Origin: Taishania sp964580465
Lineage (GTDB): Bacteria; Bacteroidota; Bacteroidia; Flavobacteriales_D; Crocinitomicaceae
Direction: 5' to 3'
Length of the DNA stretch: 64,000 nt
NCBI GenBank assembly: GCA_964580465.1
Contig: CAZOKJ010000012.1
Span: 1-64,000, forward strand
Part shown: positions 7,644-16,154 of the stretch, one piece after another
Position numbering within the stretch: the stretch's first letter is position 1
How the letters are laid out: every line of letters starts with the position of its first letter
Made by a program: the position numbers and the translations under genes
The notes under the pieces: model-generated
The model's database searches: none
What the model was told of the DNA's origin: nothing
Seen by the model: the letters and a program-made list of their open reading frames with translations, nothing else

Positions 7644-7651
7644 TAATTTTG
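7644..7651 (+). promoter_or_regulatory. -7 box upstream of the 131-residue gene and mnmD
   Basis: TAATTTTG matches TAnnTTTG and lies 19 nt before the ATG at 7671. No clear TTG is seen at the expected distance upstream, so only the -7 element is supported. Confidence 0.4.
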
Positions 7652-7670
7652 TCTAAATAAAAATAAGAAG

Positions 7671-8066
7671 ATGGATTATCAAGTAGAGATCAGATATAAA
7701 AAACTTAAATCGCTCTTAGAGGAAAAGTTTGGTGAAGGGATGGATGTAACATCAATTCTTTTTTTAATTGGCGTCAATGAATTGGGACTTGGTTTTAAAA
7801 AATACAGTAAAAATCAAAAAGAAGATTTAATGCACATTGCAATTTGTACAATTTTAGAACCTTATGGATATTACGAATTCGAAGGTAAAGACAAAGACAA
7901 TTGGCCTCATTTTAAATTAGTGAAACAACTTCCTCCTTTGGATCATGGGCAACAACAGCATTTACTCAAAGAAGCAATGTTGGATTATTTTATTGCAAAT
8001 GATTATTTCACAGAATCACAATTAAGTGCAACAAGACCATGGAAAGAAGACAACTTCTCTTACTAA
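7671..8066 (+). CDS. conserved protein of unknown function upstream of mnmD
   Basis: The 131-residue, soluble, mostly helical-looking protein has no signal peptide or membrane segment. Visible segments include MDVTSILFLIGVNELGLG, EDLMHIAICTILEPYGYYE and WPHFKLVKQLPPLD. I do not recognise a named domain. It overlaps mnmD by 28 nt, so the two are translated from one message and may be coupled. Similar small proteins are, as I recall, found near mnmD in related bacteria, but this has not been checked. A role connected with tRNA modification is only an inference from position. Confidence 0.75.
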   Translation: MDYQVEIRYKKLKSLLEEKFGEGMDVTSILFLIGVNELGLGFKKYSKNQKEDLMHIAICTILEPYGYYEFEGKDKDNWPHFKLVKQLPPLDHGQQQHLLKEAMLDYFIANDYFTESQLSATRPWKEDNFSY

Positions 8067-8710
8067 CAGAGGATGGTTCCAACACTATTTACATGCCTGA
8101 ATTGAACGAAACCTATCATTCATCGCATGGTGCCATCCAAGAAGCAATACATGTTTTTATTGAACATGGTTTAAAAAACGACTCTTCAAACGATTTGCAT
8201 GTTTTTGAAATGGGGTTTGGAACTGGACTCAACGCGCTTTTAACTGGCATTGAAGCTTCAAACAATCAACAACGCATTCATTATACAGGTATTGAGGCTT
8301 ATCCCGTTGCTAAAGAATTAGCTTTACAAATGGATTATTGTTCCAAACTTGGAAATCAACATCAAGCTCTGTTTGAACAATTGCATTCAACAAATTGGAA
8401 CGAAATCATTCCTCTCAATGAATGGTTTACGTTCGAGAAAATTCATCAAAAAATTGAGGATTACGCTATAAAAGAAAACAGTGTTGATATCATTTATTAC
8501 GACGCTTTTGGTCCAAGAGCTCAAGGTGAAATGTGGCATCCTTCTATCTTAAAAAAGATGTATAACTTACTAAGACCAAATGGTTTTCTTGTCACTTATT
8601 GCGCAAAAGGTCAAGTCAAGCGAGATTTAAAATCACTTGGTTTTGAATTAGAAGCCCTCCCTGGTCCTCCTGGAAAAAGAGAAATGACAAGAGCTTGGAA
8701 AAAAAATTGA
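8039..8710 (+). CDS. mnmD: MnmD-type tRNA U34 methyltransferase
   Basis: The 223-residue protein belongs to the SAM-dependent DUF752/Methyltransf_30 family, equivalent to the methyltransferase half of MnmC. It converts aminomethyl-(2-thio)uridine at tRNA position 34 to methylaminomethyl-(2-thio)uridine. The SAM motif is VFEMGFGTGLNAL (about residues 57-69), the substrate-side motif is DIIYYDAFGPRAQGEMW, and the C-terminus ends GPPGKREMTRAWK, typical of the family. No FAD-dependent MnmC oxidase domain is fused. The start lies inside the preceding gene, and its stop is only 5 nt from the convergent aspartate kinase stop. Confidence 0.88.
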   Translation: MERRQLLLLTEDGSNTIYMPELNETYHSSHGAIQEAIHVFIEHGLKNDSSNDLHVFEMGFGTGLNALLTGIEASNNQQRIHYTGIEAYPVAKELALQMDYCSKLGNQHQALFEQLHSTNWNEIIPLNEWFTFEKIHQKIEDYAIKENSVDIIYYDAFGPRAQGEMWHPSILKKMYNLLRPNGFLVTYCAKGQVKRDLKSLGFELEALPGPPGKREMTRAWKKN

Positions 8711-8715
8711 TTGGT

Positions 8716-9981
8716 TTATTTCAATACTAAACGTGCTGTTTGACGATCGTATTGCTCAAGCAGCATCTCTTTATTACCGCTAACACGCTGAATGGTTTCT
8801 TGATCATATTGTCGAATAGTTACTAATTCCAAACCTGTATTGTAGCGAACATCATAATCATCTTTAAAGCGGTTCAACAATTGTTCAATGGCAACTTTTG
8901 CTTCATCAATGACAATCGAAAAACTTAAGGCTGAATTTTGCATCAAGTTAATTTTCACTCCTAATTCAGACAATCGATTGAAAATATCACTCAAATGCGA
9001 TTCAACAACGAAAGAAAAATCTTTGGTGCGGAATGAAATCAATAACTGTTCTTTTTTCACAATAAAAGAAGGAACCAAATGGTCAAAATCAGTAGAAGAT
9101 TGAATAACAGTACCTTTTTCTAATGGATTAATAAACGATTTTACATAAAGAGGAATGTTTTTATTTTGTAAAGGCTTAATCGTTTTTGGATGAATAACAC
9201 TTGCGCCATAATAAGACAATTCTATCGCTTCATGAAAAGAAATTGTATCCAACTTTACCGTATTTTCAAAGTATTTTGGGTCAGCATTCAACATTCCTGG
9301 CACATCCTTCCAAATTGTTACATCTTTAGCATTCAAACAATAAGCAAAAATAGCAGCTGTAAAATCGGAACCTTCTCTGCCCAAAGTAGTAGTCATCAAT
9401 TCAGGCGTATGACCAATAAAACCTTGCGTAACGACAATGTTTTCTCCCTTAAAAACTGGCAATACTCGTTGTTGAATTAATTCCTCTGTGCGCTTCCAAT
9501 CAACATCTGCATCTCTGTACTTGTTAGAAGTTCGAACGAGCAAACGAGCATCCATCCACTGCGATGACAATCCTTTTTCCTGCAAATAAGCTTCAACAAT
9601 AATTGTAGAAACAACCTCTCCAAGTGAAACTACTTGGTCGTATTCATAATTATAATTATCCGGAACAGATTGTTCAAATCGTTGTCTTAATTGTTCAAAA
9701 ACAGCCAACACACGAGTAAAAACCTCATGATTTTCAGAATCGAACAAATCTTTCATGATAGCCAAGTGGAATGCTTCTAATTCTTGGATTTTAGCGTTAA
9801 AAGCAGCATCGTTTCTTGTCCACAAAGCATCTACAACCAATTCAAGAGCGTTCGTTGTTTTGCCCATCGCTGAGATAACGATTACTAATTGTTCGTTGGA
9901 ATAATTTTTCAGGATATTTACAACATTTTTAACTGCTTCGGCATTTTTAACAGATGCTCCTCCAAATTTGAATACTTTCAT
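8716..9981 (-). CDS. lysC: aspartate kinase, monofunctional
   Basis: This enzyme phosphorylates aspartate, the first step toward lysine, threonine and methionine. The 421-residue protein begins MKVFKFGGASV, the nucleotide-binding KFGG motif, and contains TTTLGREGSDFTA and IWKDVPGMLNADP in the kinase domain. About 130 C-terminal residues form ACT regulatory domains, where allosteric control by lysine or threonine usually occurs. No homoserine dehydrogenase domain follows, unlike bifunctional ThrA. It is followed closely on the same strand by no other amino-acid gene; gpsA lies 42 nt upstream, also on the minus strand, so the two may share a message. Confidence 0.92.
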   Translation of the reverse strand: MKVFKFGGASVKNAEAVKNVVNILKNYSNEQLVIVISAMGKTTNALELVVDALWTRNDAAFNAKIQELEAFHLAIMKDLFDSENHEVFTRVLAVFEQLRQRFEQSVPDNYNYEYDQVVSLGEVVSTIIVEAYLQEKGLSSQWMDARLLVRTSNKYRDADVDWKRTEELIQQRVLPVFKGENIVVTQGFIGHTPELMTTTLGREGSDFTAAIFAYCLNAKDVTIWKDVPGMLNADPKYFENTVKLDTISFHEAIELSYYGASVIHPKTIKPLQNKNIPLYVKSFINPLEKGTVIQSSTDFDHLVPSFIVKKEQLLISFRTKDFSFVVESHLSDIFNRLSELGVKINLMQNSALSFSIVIDEAKVAIEQLLNRFKDDYDVRYNTGLELVTIRQYDQETIQRVSGNKEMLLEQYDRQTARLVLK

Positions 9982-10023
9982 GTGAGTAATGTTTGATGCA
10001 TTTAGAGAAAAGCAGTTAACAAG

Positions 10024-11022
10024 TTAACTTAGCTTGTCAGTGAGAATACGCATCTCAATAACAGGCGAAATTTTCTCATACAATATATTATAAACTGCCT
10101 CTACGATAGGCATTTCTACTTCAAATTTCTTTTTGATTTCCATGATGCTTTTTACAGCATAATATCCTTCAGCAACCATGTCCATTTCAAGCTGAGCAGA
10201 TTTTACAGAATATCCTTTTCCAATCATAAAACCAAAGGTTCTATTGCGTGAAAATTTAGAATATGCCGTTACCAATAAATCTCCCAAGTAAGCACTTGAT
10301 TTTACATCACGGTGAATCGGACTAACCTCATCAATAAAGTTTTCTATTTCTTGAATGGCACAACTAATCAATACAGCCTGGAAATTATCGCCATATCCTA
10401 GTCCTGCACAAATACCAGAAGCAATAGAATAAACATTTTTCAACACAGCGGAAAGTTCTGTGCCAAACAAATCATCTGATGGAGTGGTTTTAATATAGCG
10501 ACAAGACATCAACTCTGAAACTTCATCAGCGATTTGCTCCTCTTGACATGCAATCGTTAAATAAGACAATCGTTCTAAGGCAACTTCTTCCGCGTGGCAA
10601 GGACCACAAATAATACCAATTTTATGGTAAGGTGTTCCGAATGTTTTGTGAATAAAACGAGCGGGAATCGCATTGTATTCAGGTACGATTCCTTTAACAG
10701 CTGAAAAAACAACTTTGTCTTTCATTAATTCAACTGGAAAATCTTTGAAAGTCTCCACTAAAAAAGCAGAAGGCGTTGCAATAATAACAACCTCAGCAGG
10801 TTCAATAATTTCAATCAAATTAGTGCTTACATTAATTCGATTCAAATCAAACTGAACAGATTGTAAATAGTTGGGATTGTGACGATACCTTAAAATATGA
10901 CGAACAGCTGCATCATTGCGCATCCACCAGTTGACTGTTTGCACATTGTTTGTTAAAATTTTAACAATAGCCGTTGCCCAGCTACCACCTCCAATTACTG
11001 CTATTTTCTTCTCTGAGTTCAT
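10024..11022 (-). CDS. gpsA: glycerol-3-phosphate dehydrogenase [NAD(P)+]
   Basis: This enzyme reduces dihydroxyacetone phosphate to sn-glycerol 3-phosphate for phospholipid synthesis. I place the start at the ATG at 11022 (MNSEKKIAVIGGGSWATA), giving 332 residues, normal for GpsA; the open frame extends 39 codons further upstream, but that part is hydrophobic and basic and unlike the family. Motifs are the Rossmann loop GGGSWATA, FSAVKGI, GPCHAEE (GpsA-type GPxxAxE), and LKNVYSIASGICAGLGYGDN with the catalytic Lys. It lies upstream of lysC on the same strand. Confidence 0.93.
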   Translation of the reverse strand: MNSEKKIAVIGGGSWATAIVKILTNNVQTVNWWMRNDAAVRHILRYRHNPNYLQSVQFDLNRINVSTNLIEIIEPAEVVIIATPSAFLVETFKDFPVELMKDKVVFSAVKGIVPEYNAIPARFIHKTFGTPYHKIGIICGPCHAEEVALERLSYLTIACQEEQIADEVSELMSCRYIKTTPSDDLFGTELSAVLKNVYSIASGICAGLGYGDNFQAVLISCAIQEIENFIDEVSPIHRDVKSSAYLGDLLVTAYSKFSRNRTFGFMIGKGYSVKSAQLEMDMVAEGYYAVKSIMEIKKKFEVEMPIVEAVYNILYEKISPVIEMRILTDKLS

Positions 11023-11177
11023 CTGTATAAATGCAAAAGTAATGATTATTTTCAATAAAAAAAGAACTCTTCTCTGATAAATACGATAACCACTTATTTT
11101 ACAAGCGACTAGAGGTTTTAAATAAATTTTAACAAACAATTAACACACTTTATTTAAGCCAACTGTTTTTTTTGAAG

Positions 11178-11201
11178 TAATTTTGTTGACACTTTTGTCA
11201 A
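11178..11201 (+). promoter_or_regulatory. promoter -7 box and putative TetR operator
   Basis: TAATTTTG (11178-11185) fits the Bacteroidota -7 box. It abuts a perfect inverted repeat, TTGACA-CTTT-TGTCAA (11186-11201), which ends 6 nt before the tetR ATG at 11208. A palindrome over the transcription start is what is expected of an autoregulated TetR repressor that also controls the downstream efflux genes. Confidence 0.6.
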
Positions 11202-11207
11202 ACATTA

Positions 11208-11810
11208 ATGTCAAAAACAGAAAACATAACAGAAGAGCACTTAAAAAAACAGGCTAAGGAACTGTTTTTCTACAAAGGATTACTTGATGCTAGCACGCAA
11301 GAAATTGCCGATTATGCTGGTATCAACCGAACTTTGGTAAATTATTATTTTCGCTCTAAAAAGAATTTATTTGACATTGTATATCAAGAAACAATCGATG
11401 AAATGATGCACAATTACGCAGCAATTTACACATCGACGGTTCCCTTTCGTAAAAAAATTGAAAACATCATTGACTTCACCATCGAATTTAGAAGTAAATA
11501 CCCATATATTGAAGTTTTTAACATTCAAGAAACATACAAATTAAACAACAACCTACAAACTATTTTAAAACCGAGAGGGATTGGTGAAACTGCTCTCTTT
11601 TTAAAAGAAATTGAGCAAGAAATGGAAAAAGGAACGATTCGCAAAAGCGATCCTGTCAATTTTTACATCAACTTGATTTCATTAACTTCTTTTCCCATCG
11701 TGATGAAACCAATATTTTCAACTATTTTCTTTATTTCTAGCAAAGAAGATTACCAAAAACTATTGGATCAACGCAGGGATTTAATTATTGCAATGCTTTT
11801 TAATGAATAG
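11208..11810 (+). CDS. TetR/AcrR-family regulator of the efflux operon
   Basis: The 200-residue protein has an N-terminal TetR helix-turn-helix (about residues 10-55): AKELFFYKGLLDASTQEIAD, then AGINRTLVNYYFRSKKNLFD. The C-terminal 140 residues are a ligand-binding and dimerisation domain without close motif. The gene lies 6 nt upstream of the adaptor gene and should be co-transcribed with it. By analogy with AcrR and related repressors it probably represses the operon until a toxic compound binds. The inverted repeat just upstream is the likely site. Confidence 0.88.
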   Translation: MSKTENITEEHLKKQAKELFFYKGLLDASTQEIADYAGINRTLVNYYFRSKKNLFDIVYQETIDEMMHNYAAIYTSTVPFRKKIENIIDFTIEFRSKYPYIEVFNIQETYKLNNNLQTILKPRGIGETALFLKEIEQEMEKGTIRKSDPVNFYINLISLTSFPIVMKPIFSTIFFISSKEDYQKLLDQRRDLIIAMLFNE

Positions 11811-11816
11811 TTAACT

Positions 11817-12986
11817 ATGATGAACAGATATAATATGAAAAATGCTGTTACTGCGGTAACATTAATTGGTTTACTAACAGCGTGTGGAGGCGGACAACAA
11901 GCTGGTGGACCTCAAAAACCAATGGGAACATACAAAGTTGCCCAATTAGAACGCACAAGTACTACATTACAAGCTGAATATCCTGCTAGTTTGGAAGGAA
12001 TTATGGATATCGATATCCGCCCGAAAATTGATGGGTACATTGATGCTATCTTTGTAGATGAAGGACAAGAAGTAAAGAAGGGTGAGTTATTGTTTAAAAT
12101 TAGCAATCCTCAATTTGCTCAAGACATGCAAAGTTTAGCCGCGTCAGTTGCTGCTGCTGAATCAGCTGTTGCCAGTGCGGAATTGCAAGTTACAAAGACT
12201 AAACCTCTAGTTGCTAAAGGAATCATTAGTGCTTTTGAATTGCAAAATGTTGAATTGAATTTGCAAGCTAGAAAAGCGGATTTAATGCGTGCTAAATCAC
12301 AGTATTCTAACGCTGTTACAAATGTGGGATACACTTCCATTAAAAGTCCTGTAAACGGTGTTGTAGGCAATATCCCCTATCGTTTAGGATCTTATGTAAA
12401 CAGCATGACCGCTCAACCTTTAACACGTGTTTCTGACATTCAAACCATTCATGCTTATTTTTCTATTTCAGAAAAGATGCAAATGGACATTTTTAACAAC
12501 ATAGAAGGTAAAAACTTCCAGGAAAAAATCAACAAAATGCCTGAAGTTAGCTTAAAATTAAGCAATGGAGACATCTACCCTATCAAAGGAAAAGTTGAAA
12601 CTTTTTCGGGTCAAGTAAACACACATACAGGTTCATTTAATGTAAGAGCAAGTTTTCCAAATCCTGAAAAATTATTACGTTCAGGAAACAGTGCTTCTAT
12701 TATTATTCCTACTCATTTAGAAAATGTAATTATCATTCCTCAAAAGGCAACACTTGAATTGCAAGACAAACGTTTGGCATTTATTTTAGACAAAGAAGAC
12801 AAAATTGTTGGAGTTCCTGTAAAAGTTAGACCTGTTCCAGGTGGACAATTCTTCGTTGTAGATGAAGGACTCACAGAAAAAGATCAAATTGTCATTGAAG
12901 GAATTGGTATTTTAACAGAAGGAACACAAATTAAACCTGAGTTTGTTAAAGCTTCTTCGTTTTTAACAGTAGAAGAAAAGAAATAA
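11817..12986 (+). CDS. RND efflux periplasmic adaptor (AcrA/MexA-like)
   Basis: The 389-residue lipoprotein bridges pump and outer-membrane channel. The lipobox is LTACGG; the start could be 11817, 11820 or 11835 (MKNAVTAV), and the third gives the most compact signal peptide. Adaptor features in order are the lipoyl half-motif IDGYIDAIFVDEGQEVKKGE, an alpha-helical hairpin (Ala-rich, residues about 100-150), the second half YTSIKSPVNGVVGNIPYRLG, a beta-barrel domain and a membrane-proximal domain. It is the second gene of the tetR-adaptor-pump-channel operon. Confidence 0.92.
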   Translation: MMNRYNMKNAVTAVTLIGLLTACGGGQQAGGPQKPMGTYKVAQLERTSTTLQAEYPASLEGIMDIDIRPKIDGYIDAIFVDEGQEVKKGELLFKISNPQFAQDMQSLAASVAAAESAVASAELQVTKTKPLVAKGIISAFELQNVELNLQARKADLMRAKSQYSNAVTNVGYTSIKSPVNGVVGNIPYRLGSYVNSMTAQPLTRVSDIQTIHAYFSISEKMQMDIFNNIEGKNFQEKINKMPEVSLKLSNGDIYPIKGKVETFSGQVNTHTGSFNVRASFPNPEKLLRSGNSASIIIPTHLENVIIIPQKATLELQDKRLAFILDKEDKIVGVPVKVRPVPGGQFFVVDEGLTEKDQIVIEGIGILTEGTQIKPEFVKASSFLTVEEKK

Positions 12987-13010
12987 CTGTCAACTCAAAA
13001 AAATTAAAAT

Positions 13011-16000
13011 ATGTTTGATAAATTCATAGATAGACCTGTATTATCAACAGTTATATCAGTATTAATTGTCATTTTAGGTGTTTTAGGATTGATTACCTTG
13101 CCGGTTTCGCAATATCCTGAAATTGCACCTCCAACTGTTTCTGTTAATGCTTCTTACCAAGGAGCAAGCGCGGAAGTGGTTATGAATTCTGTTGTTATTC
13201 CATTGGAGGAGCAAATCAATGGTGTGGAAGACATGACTTACATGACTTCTACTTCTAGCAACGACGGGAATGCCAACATTAACATCTATTTTAAATTAGG
13301 AACAAATGCAGATTTAGCTGCGGTTAACGTTCAAAATAGAGTTGCAAGAGCTACTCCTCTATTACCTCAAGAGGTTACTCGCTCTGGGGTAACAACCGCC
13401 AAACGTCAAAGTGATAACGTATTGATTTTTGACCTATCAAGTGATTCTCCAGAGTACGATCAAACATTCTTACAGAGTTACGCCAACATCAACATCTTAC
13501 CAAAAATAAAACGTGTAAATGGTGTCGGTGAGGCAATGATTTTCGGTCAAAAGGATTATGCTATGCGTATTTGGTTAAAACCTGACGTGATGGCAAGCTA
13601 TGGTTTGGTTCCTTCGGATGTGATGCAATTATTAGCAGAACAAAACATTGAAGCTGCACCAGGTCAATTTGGTGAAAGTGGAAATCAATCGTTTCAATAC
13701 ACAATTAAATACAAAGGTCGTTTACAAAGTGTCGAAGAATTTGAAAACATTGTTGTTCGCTCAACTGAAAACGGTGAAGTATTGCGATTGGGAGAAGTTG
13801 CTCGCATCGAATTAGGAGCTCAAAATTATGCTGGTAACTCTCGTACCAACGGAAAAGAATCCATCGGTTGTGCCATCGCTCAAACTTCTGGTTCAAATGC
13901 GCAAGAGGTTATCAAAGGATGTTTAAAAGTACTAGATGAAGCATCAAAAAACTTTCCTAAAGAAATACATTACTCAACGCTTGTCAACGCTAATGACTTC
14001 TTAGACGCTTCTATTTCCAAAGTAATTAGCACTTTAATTGAGGCGTTTATCTTGGTATTTATCGTAGTGTTAATCTTCTTACAAGACTGGCGTTCTACAT
14101 TAATTCCTGCTATTGCTGTACCTGTTGCAATCATCGGTACATTTTTCTTCCTTGAGTTATTAGGTTTCACCATCAACTTATTGACGTTATTCGCATTAGT
14201 GTTAGCCGTTGGTATTGTAGTGGACGACGCCATTGTAGTGGTTGAAGCGGTACATGCCAAAATGGAAGGAGGAGAAAAAGATCCTCGAAAAGCAACGCAC
14301 AAAGCCATGGGCGAAATCAGTGGAGCTATTATTTCCATCACTTTGGTAATGGCAGCTGTGTTTATTCCTGTTGCTTTTATTCAAGGTTCCGCTGGAGTGT
14401 TTTACAAGCAATTTGGTATCACCTTGGCTGTCGCTATTGTATTGTCAGCAATCAATGCATTAACCCTATCACCTGCACTTTGTGCCATCTTTTTACGTCC
14501 TCATGAACACAATGGCGAAAAAAAAGGATTGATTCAACGCTTCTTTACATCGTTTAACGTTGCTTTTGATGCTACCACCGAGAAATACAAAAAATCAGTC
14601 AATTTCTTAGTGAAACGTAAATCAATCGCTTTTATTGGTATTGCTTTGTTTGCAGGAGTATTTATTTTATTAATGAATACGCGTCCAAAAGCATTTGTTC
14701 CAAACGAAGACTCCGGAGGTATTATGTCTGATGTTTCATTGGCTCCTGGCACTTCCATTGAACAAACAGAAAAAGCACTTGTGCAAATTGAAAACGCAAT
14801 CAAAGACATTCCTGAAGTTTATAAAATTCTACGCATTTCAGGTCGAAGTTTAATTAGTGGTTCTGGTAGCAACTATGGTATGATTATCATCAAATTACAC
14901 CCTTGGGCTGAGCGTAAAAACAAAGGACAAGATGTCAATAGCATTGTACAACAATTGTTCATGCGCACTGGTGGTATTCGAGATGCACGCGTCATTTTCT
15001 TTGCTCGTCCAACCATTATGGGATTTGGTTTTAGCAGTGGATTTGAAATGCAGTTGCAAGATCAAATGGGAGGAACGATACAAAACCTTAACACTGTAAA
15101 AGATCAATTCTTAGCAGCATTAAACGCTCGCCCTGAGATTCAATACGCATCAAGCTCATTCTCTCCTAACTATCCTCAATACCGTTTAGATTTGAATGTT
15201 CCTGCAATCAAAAAAGCTGGAATTAGTGTTACTGATGTATTATCAACTATGCAAGGATATTATGGTGGTGTGTATGCATCCAACTTTAATAAATTCGGTA
15301 AACAATACCGTGTTATGTACCAAGCTGAAGCTGAATTTAGAGCCGACACTGAATCATTGAACAAAATCATGGTGCGTAATAGTAAAGGAGAAATGGCTCC
15401 AATTACTCAATTTTTCACCTTAGAGAAAGTATTTGGCCCTCAAGTTATTGAACGTTTCAACTTGTTTACCTCTATCAAAGTTCAAGGTGCTCCAGCTCCT
15501 GGATTTAGTACAGGTGATGCCATCAAAGCCGTTGAAGAAGTAGCCCAAGAAACCTTACCTGTAGGTTATGGTTTTGAGTACTCTGGTATGACTCGTGAAG
15601 AAATCAACGCAGGTGGACAAACGATTTACATCTTCTTGTTGGTTCTTATCTTCATCTATTTCTTATTAGCCGCACAATATGAAAGTTACATGTTGCCATT
15701 TGCTGTTATTCTTTCTTTACCGATTGGATTAGCAGGTACATTTATTTTCGCGTGGTTATTTGATGTAAGTAATAATATTTACGTACAGATTACCCTAATC
15801 ATGCTCGTTGGCCTATTAGCTAAAAATGCGATTTTGATTGTGGAATTTGCAGCCAACGCCAGAAGGCAAGGTCTTTCCATTCCGCAAGCAGCCATACAAG
15901 GGGCAGTAGCTCGTTTGCGTCCAATTTTAATGACTTCTTTTGCATTTATCTTAGGTTTAATGCCATTAATGCTTGCAAAAGGGGCTGGTGCTGTTGGAAA

Positions 16001-16142
16001 CAATGCAATTGGTACTGGAGCAGTTGGTGGGATGTTAATCGGTACACTTTTCGGTGTATTTGTAATTCCAACTTTATTCATTGTGTTCCAACAATTACAA
16101 GAAAAAGTAAGTTCAAAAAAAACAGTTGAAACTAAACATTAA
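13011..16142 (+). CDS. RND multidrug efflux pump (AcrB-like, HAE1 family)
   Basis: The 1043-residue inner-membrane proton antiporter has the normal HAE1 length. It opens MFDKFIDRPVLSTVISVLIV, a typical AcrB-like first helix. Porter-domain segments follow, such as SYQGASAEVVMNSV and NVQNRVARATPLLPQEV. The proton-relay DD pair lies in helix 4 (GIVVDDAIVVVEAVH). The second half repeats the fold, with PNEDSGG and the final helix pair LVGLLAKNAILIVEFA. It probably expels hydrophobic drugs, bile-like or other amphiphilic compounds. It lies 24 nt after the adaptor gene and 12 nt before the channel gene. Confidence 0.95.
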   Translation: MFDKFIDRPVLSTVISVLIVILGVLGLITLPVSQYPEIAPPTVSVNASYQGASAEVVMNSVVIPLEEQINGVEDMTYMTSTSSNDGNANINIYFKLGTNADLAAVNVQNRVARATPLLPQEVTRSGVTTAKRQSDNVLIFDLSSDSPEYDQTFLQSYANINILPKIKRVNGVGEAMIFGQKDYAMRIWLKPDVMASYGLVPSDVMQLLAEQNIEAAPGQFGESGNQSFQYTIKYKGRLQSVEEFENIVVRSTENGEVLRLGEVARIELGAQNYAGNSRTNGKESIGCAIAQTSGSNAQEVIKGCLKVLDEASKNFPKEIHYSTLVNANDFLDASISKVISTLIEAFILVFIVVLIFLQDWRSTLIPAIAVPVAIIGTFFFLELLGFTINLLTLFALVLAVGIVVDDAIVVVEAVHAKMEGGEKDPRKATHKAMGEISGAIISITLVMAAVFIPVAFIQGSAGVFYKQFGITLAVAIVLSAINALTLSPALCAIFLRPHEHNGEKKGLIQRFFTSFNVAFDATTEKYKKSVNFLVKRKSIAFIGIALFAGVFILLMNTRPKAFVPNEDSGGIMSDVSLAPGTSIEQTEKALVQIENAIKDIPEVYKILRISGRSLISGSGSNYGMIIIKLHPWAERKNKGQDVNSIVQQLFMRTGGIRDARVIFFARPTIMGFGFSSGFEMQLQDQMGGTIQNLNTVKDQFLAALNARPEIQYASSSFSPNYPQYRLDLNVPAIKKAGISVTDVLSTMQGYYGGVYASNFNKFGKQYRVMYQAEAEFRADTESLNKIMVRNSKGEMAPITQFFTLEKVFGPQVIERFNLFTSIKVQGAPAPGFSTGDAIKAVEEVAQETLPVGYGFEYSGMTREEINAGGQTIYIFLLVLIFIYFLLAAQYESYMLPFAVILSLPIGLAGTFIFAWLFDVSNNIYVQITLIMLVGLLAKNAILIVEFAANARRQGLSIPQAAIQGAVARLRPILMTSFAFILGLMPLMLAKGAGAVGNNAIGTGAVGGMLIGTLFGVFVIPTLFIVFQQLQEKVSSKKTVETKH

Positions 16143-16154
16143 AAAGTCGTTGAC

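Noticed and set aside
11023..11139. Longer gpsA start giving a 39-residue N-terminal extension
   Set aside because: The extension is not part of the GpsA family, and the ATG at 11022 places the Rossmann loop at the expected distance.
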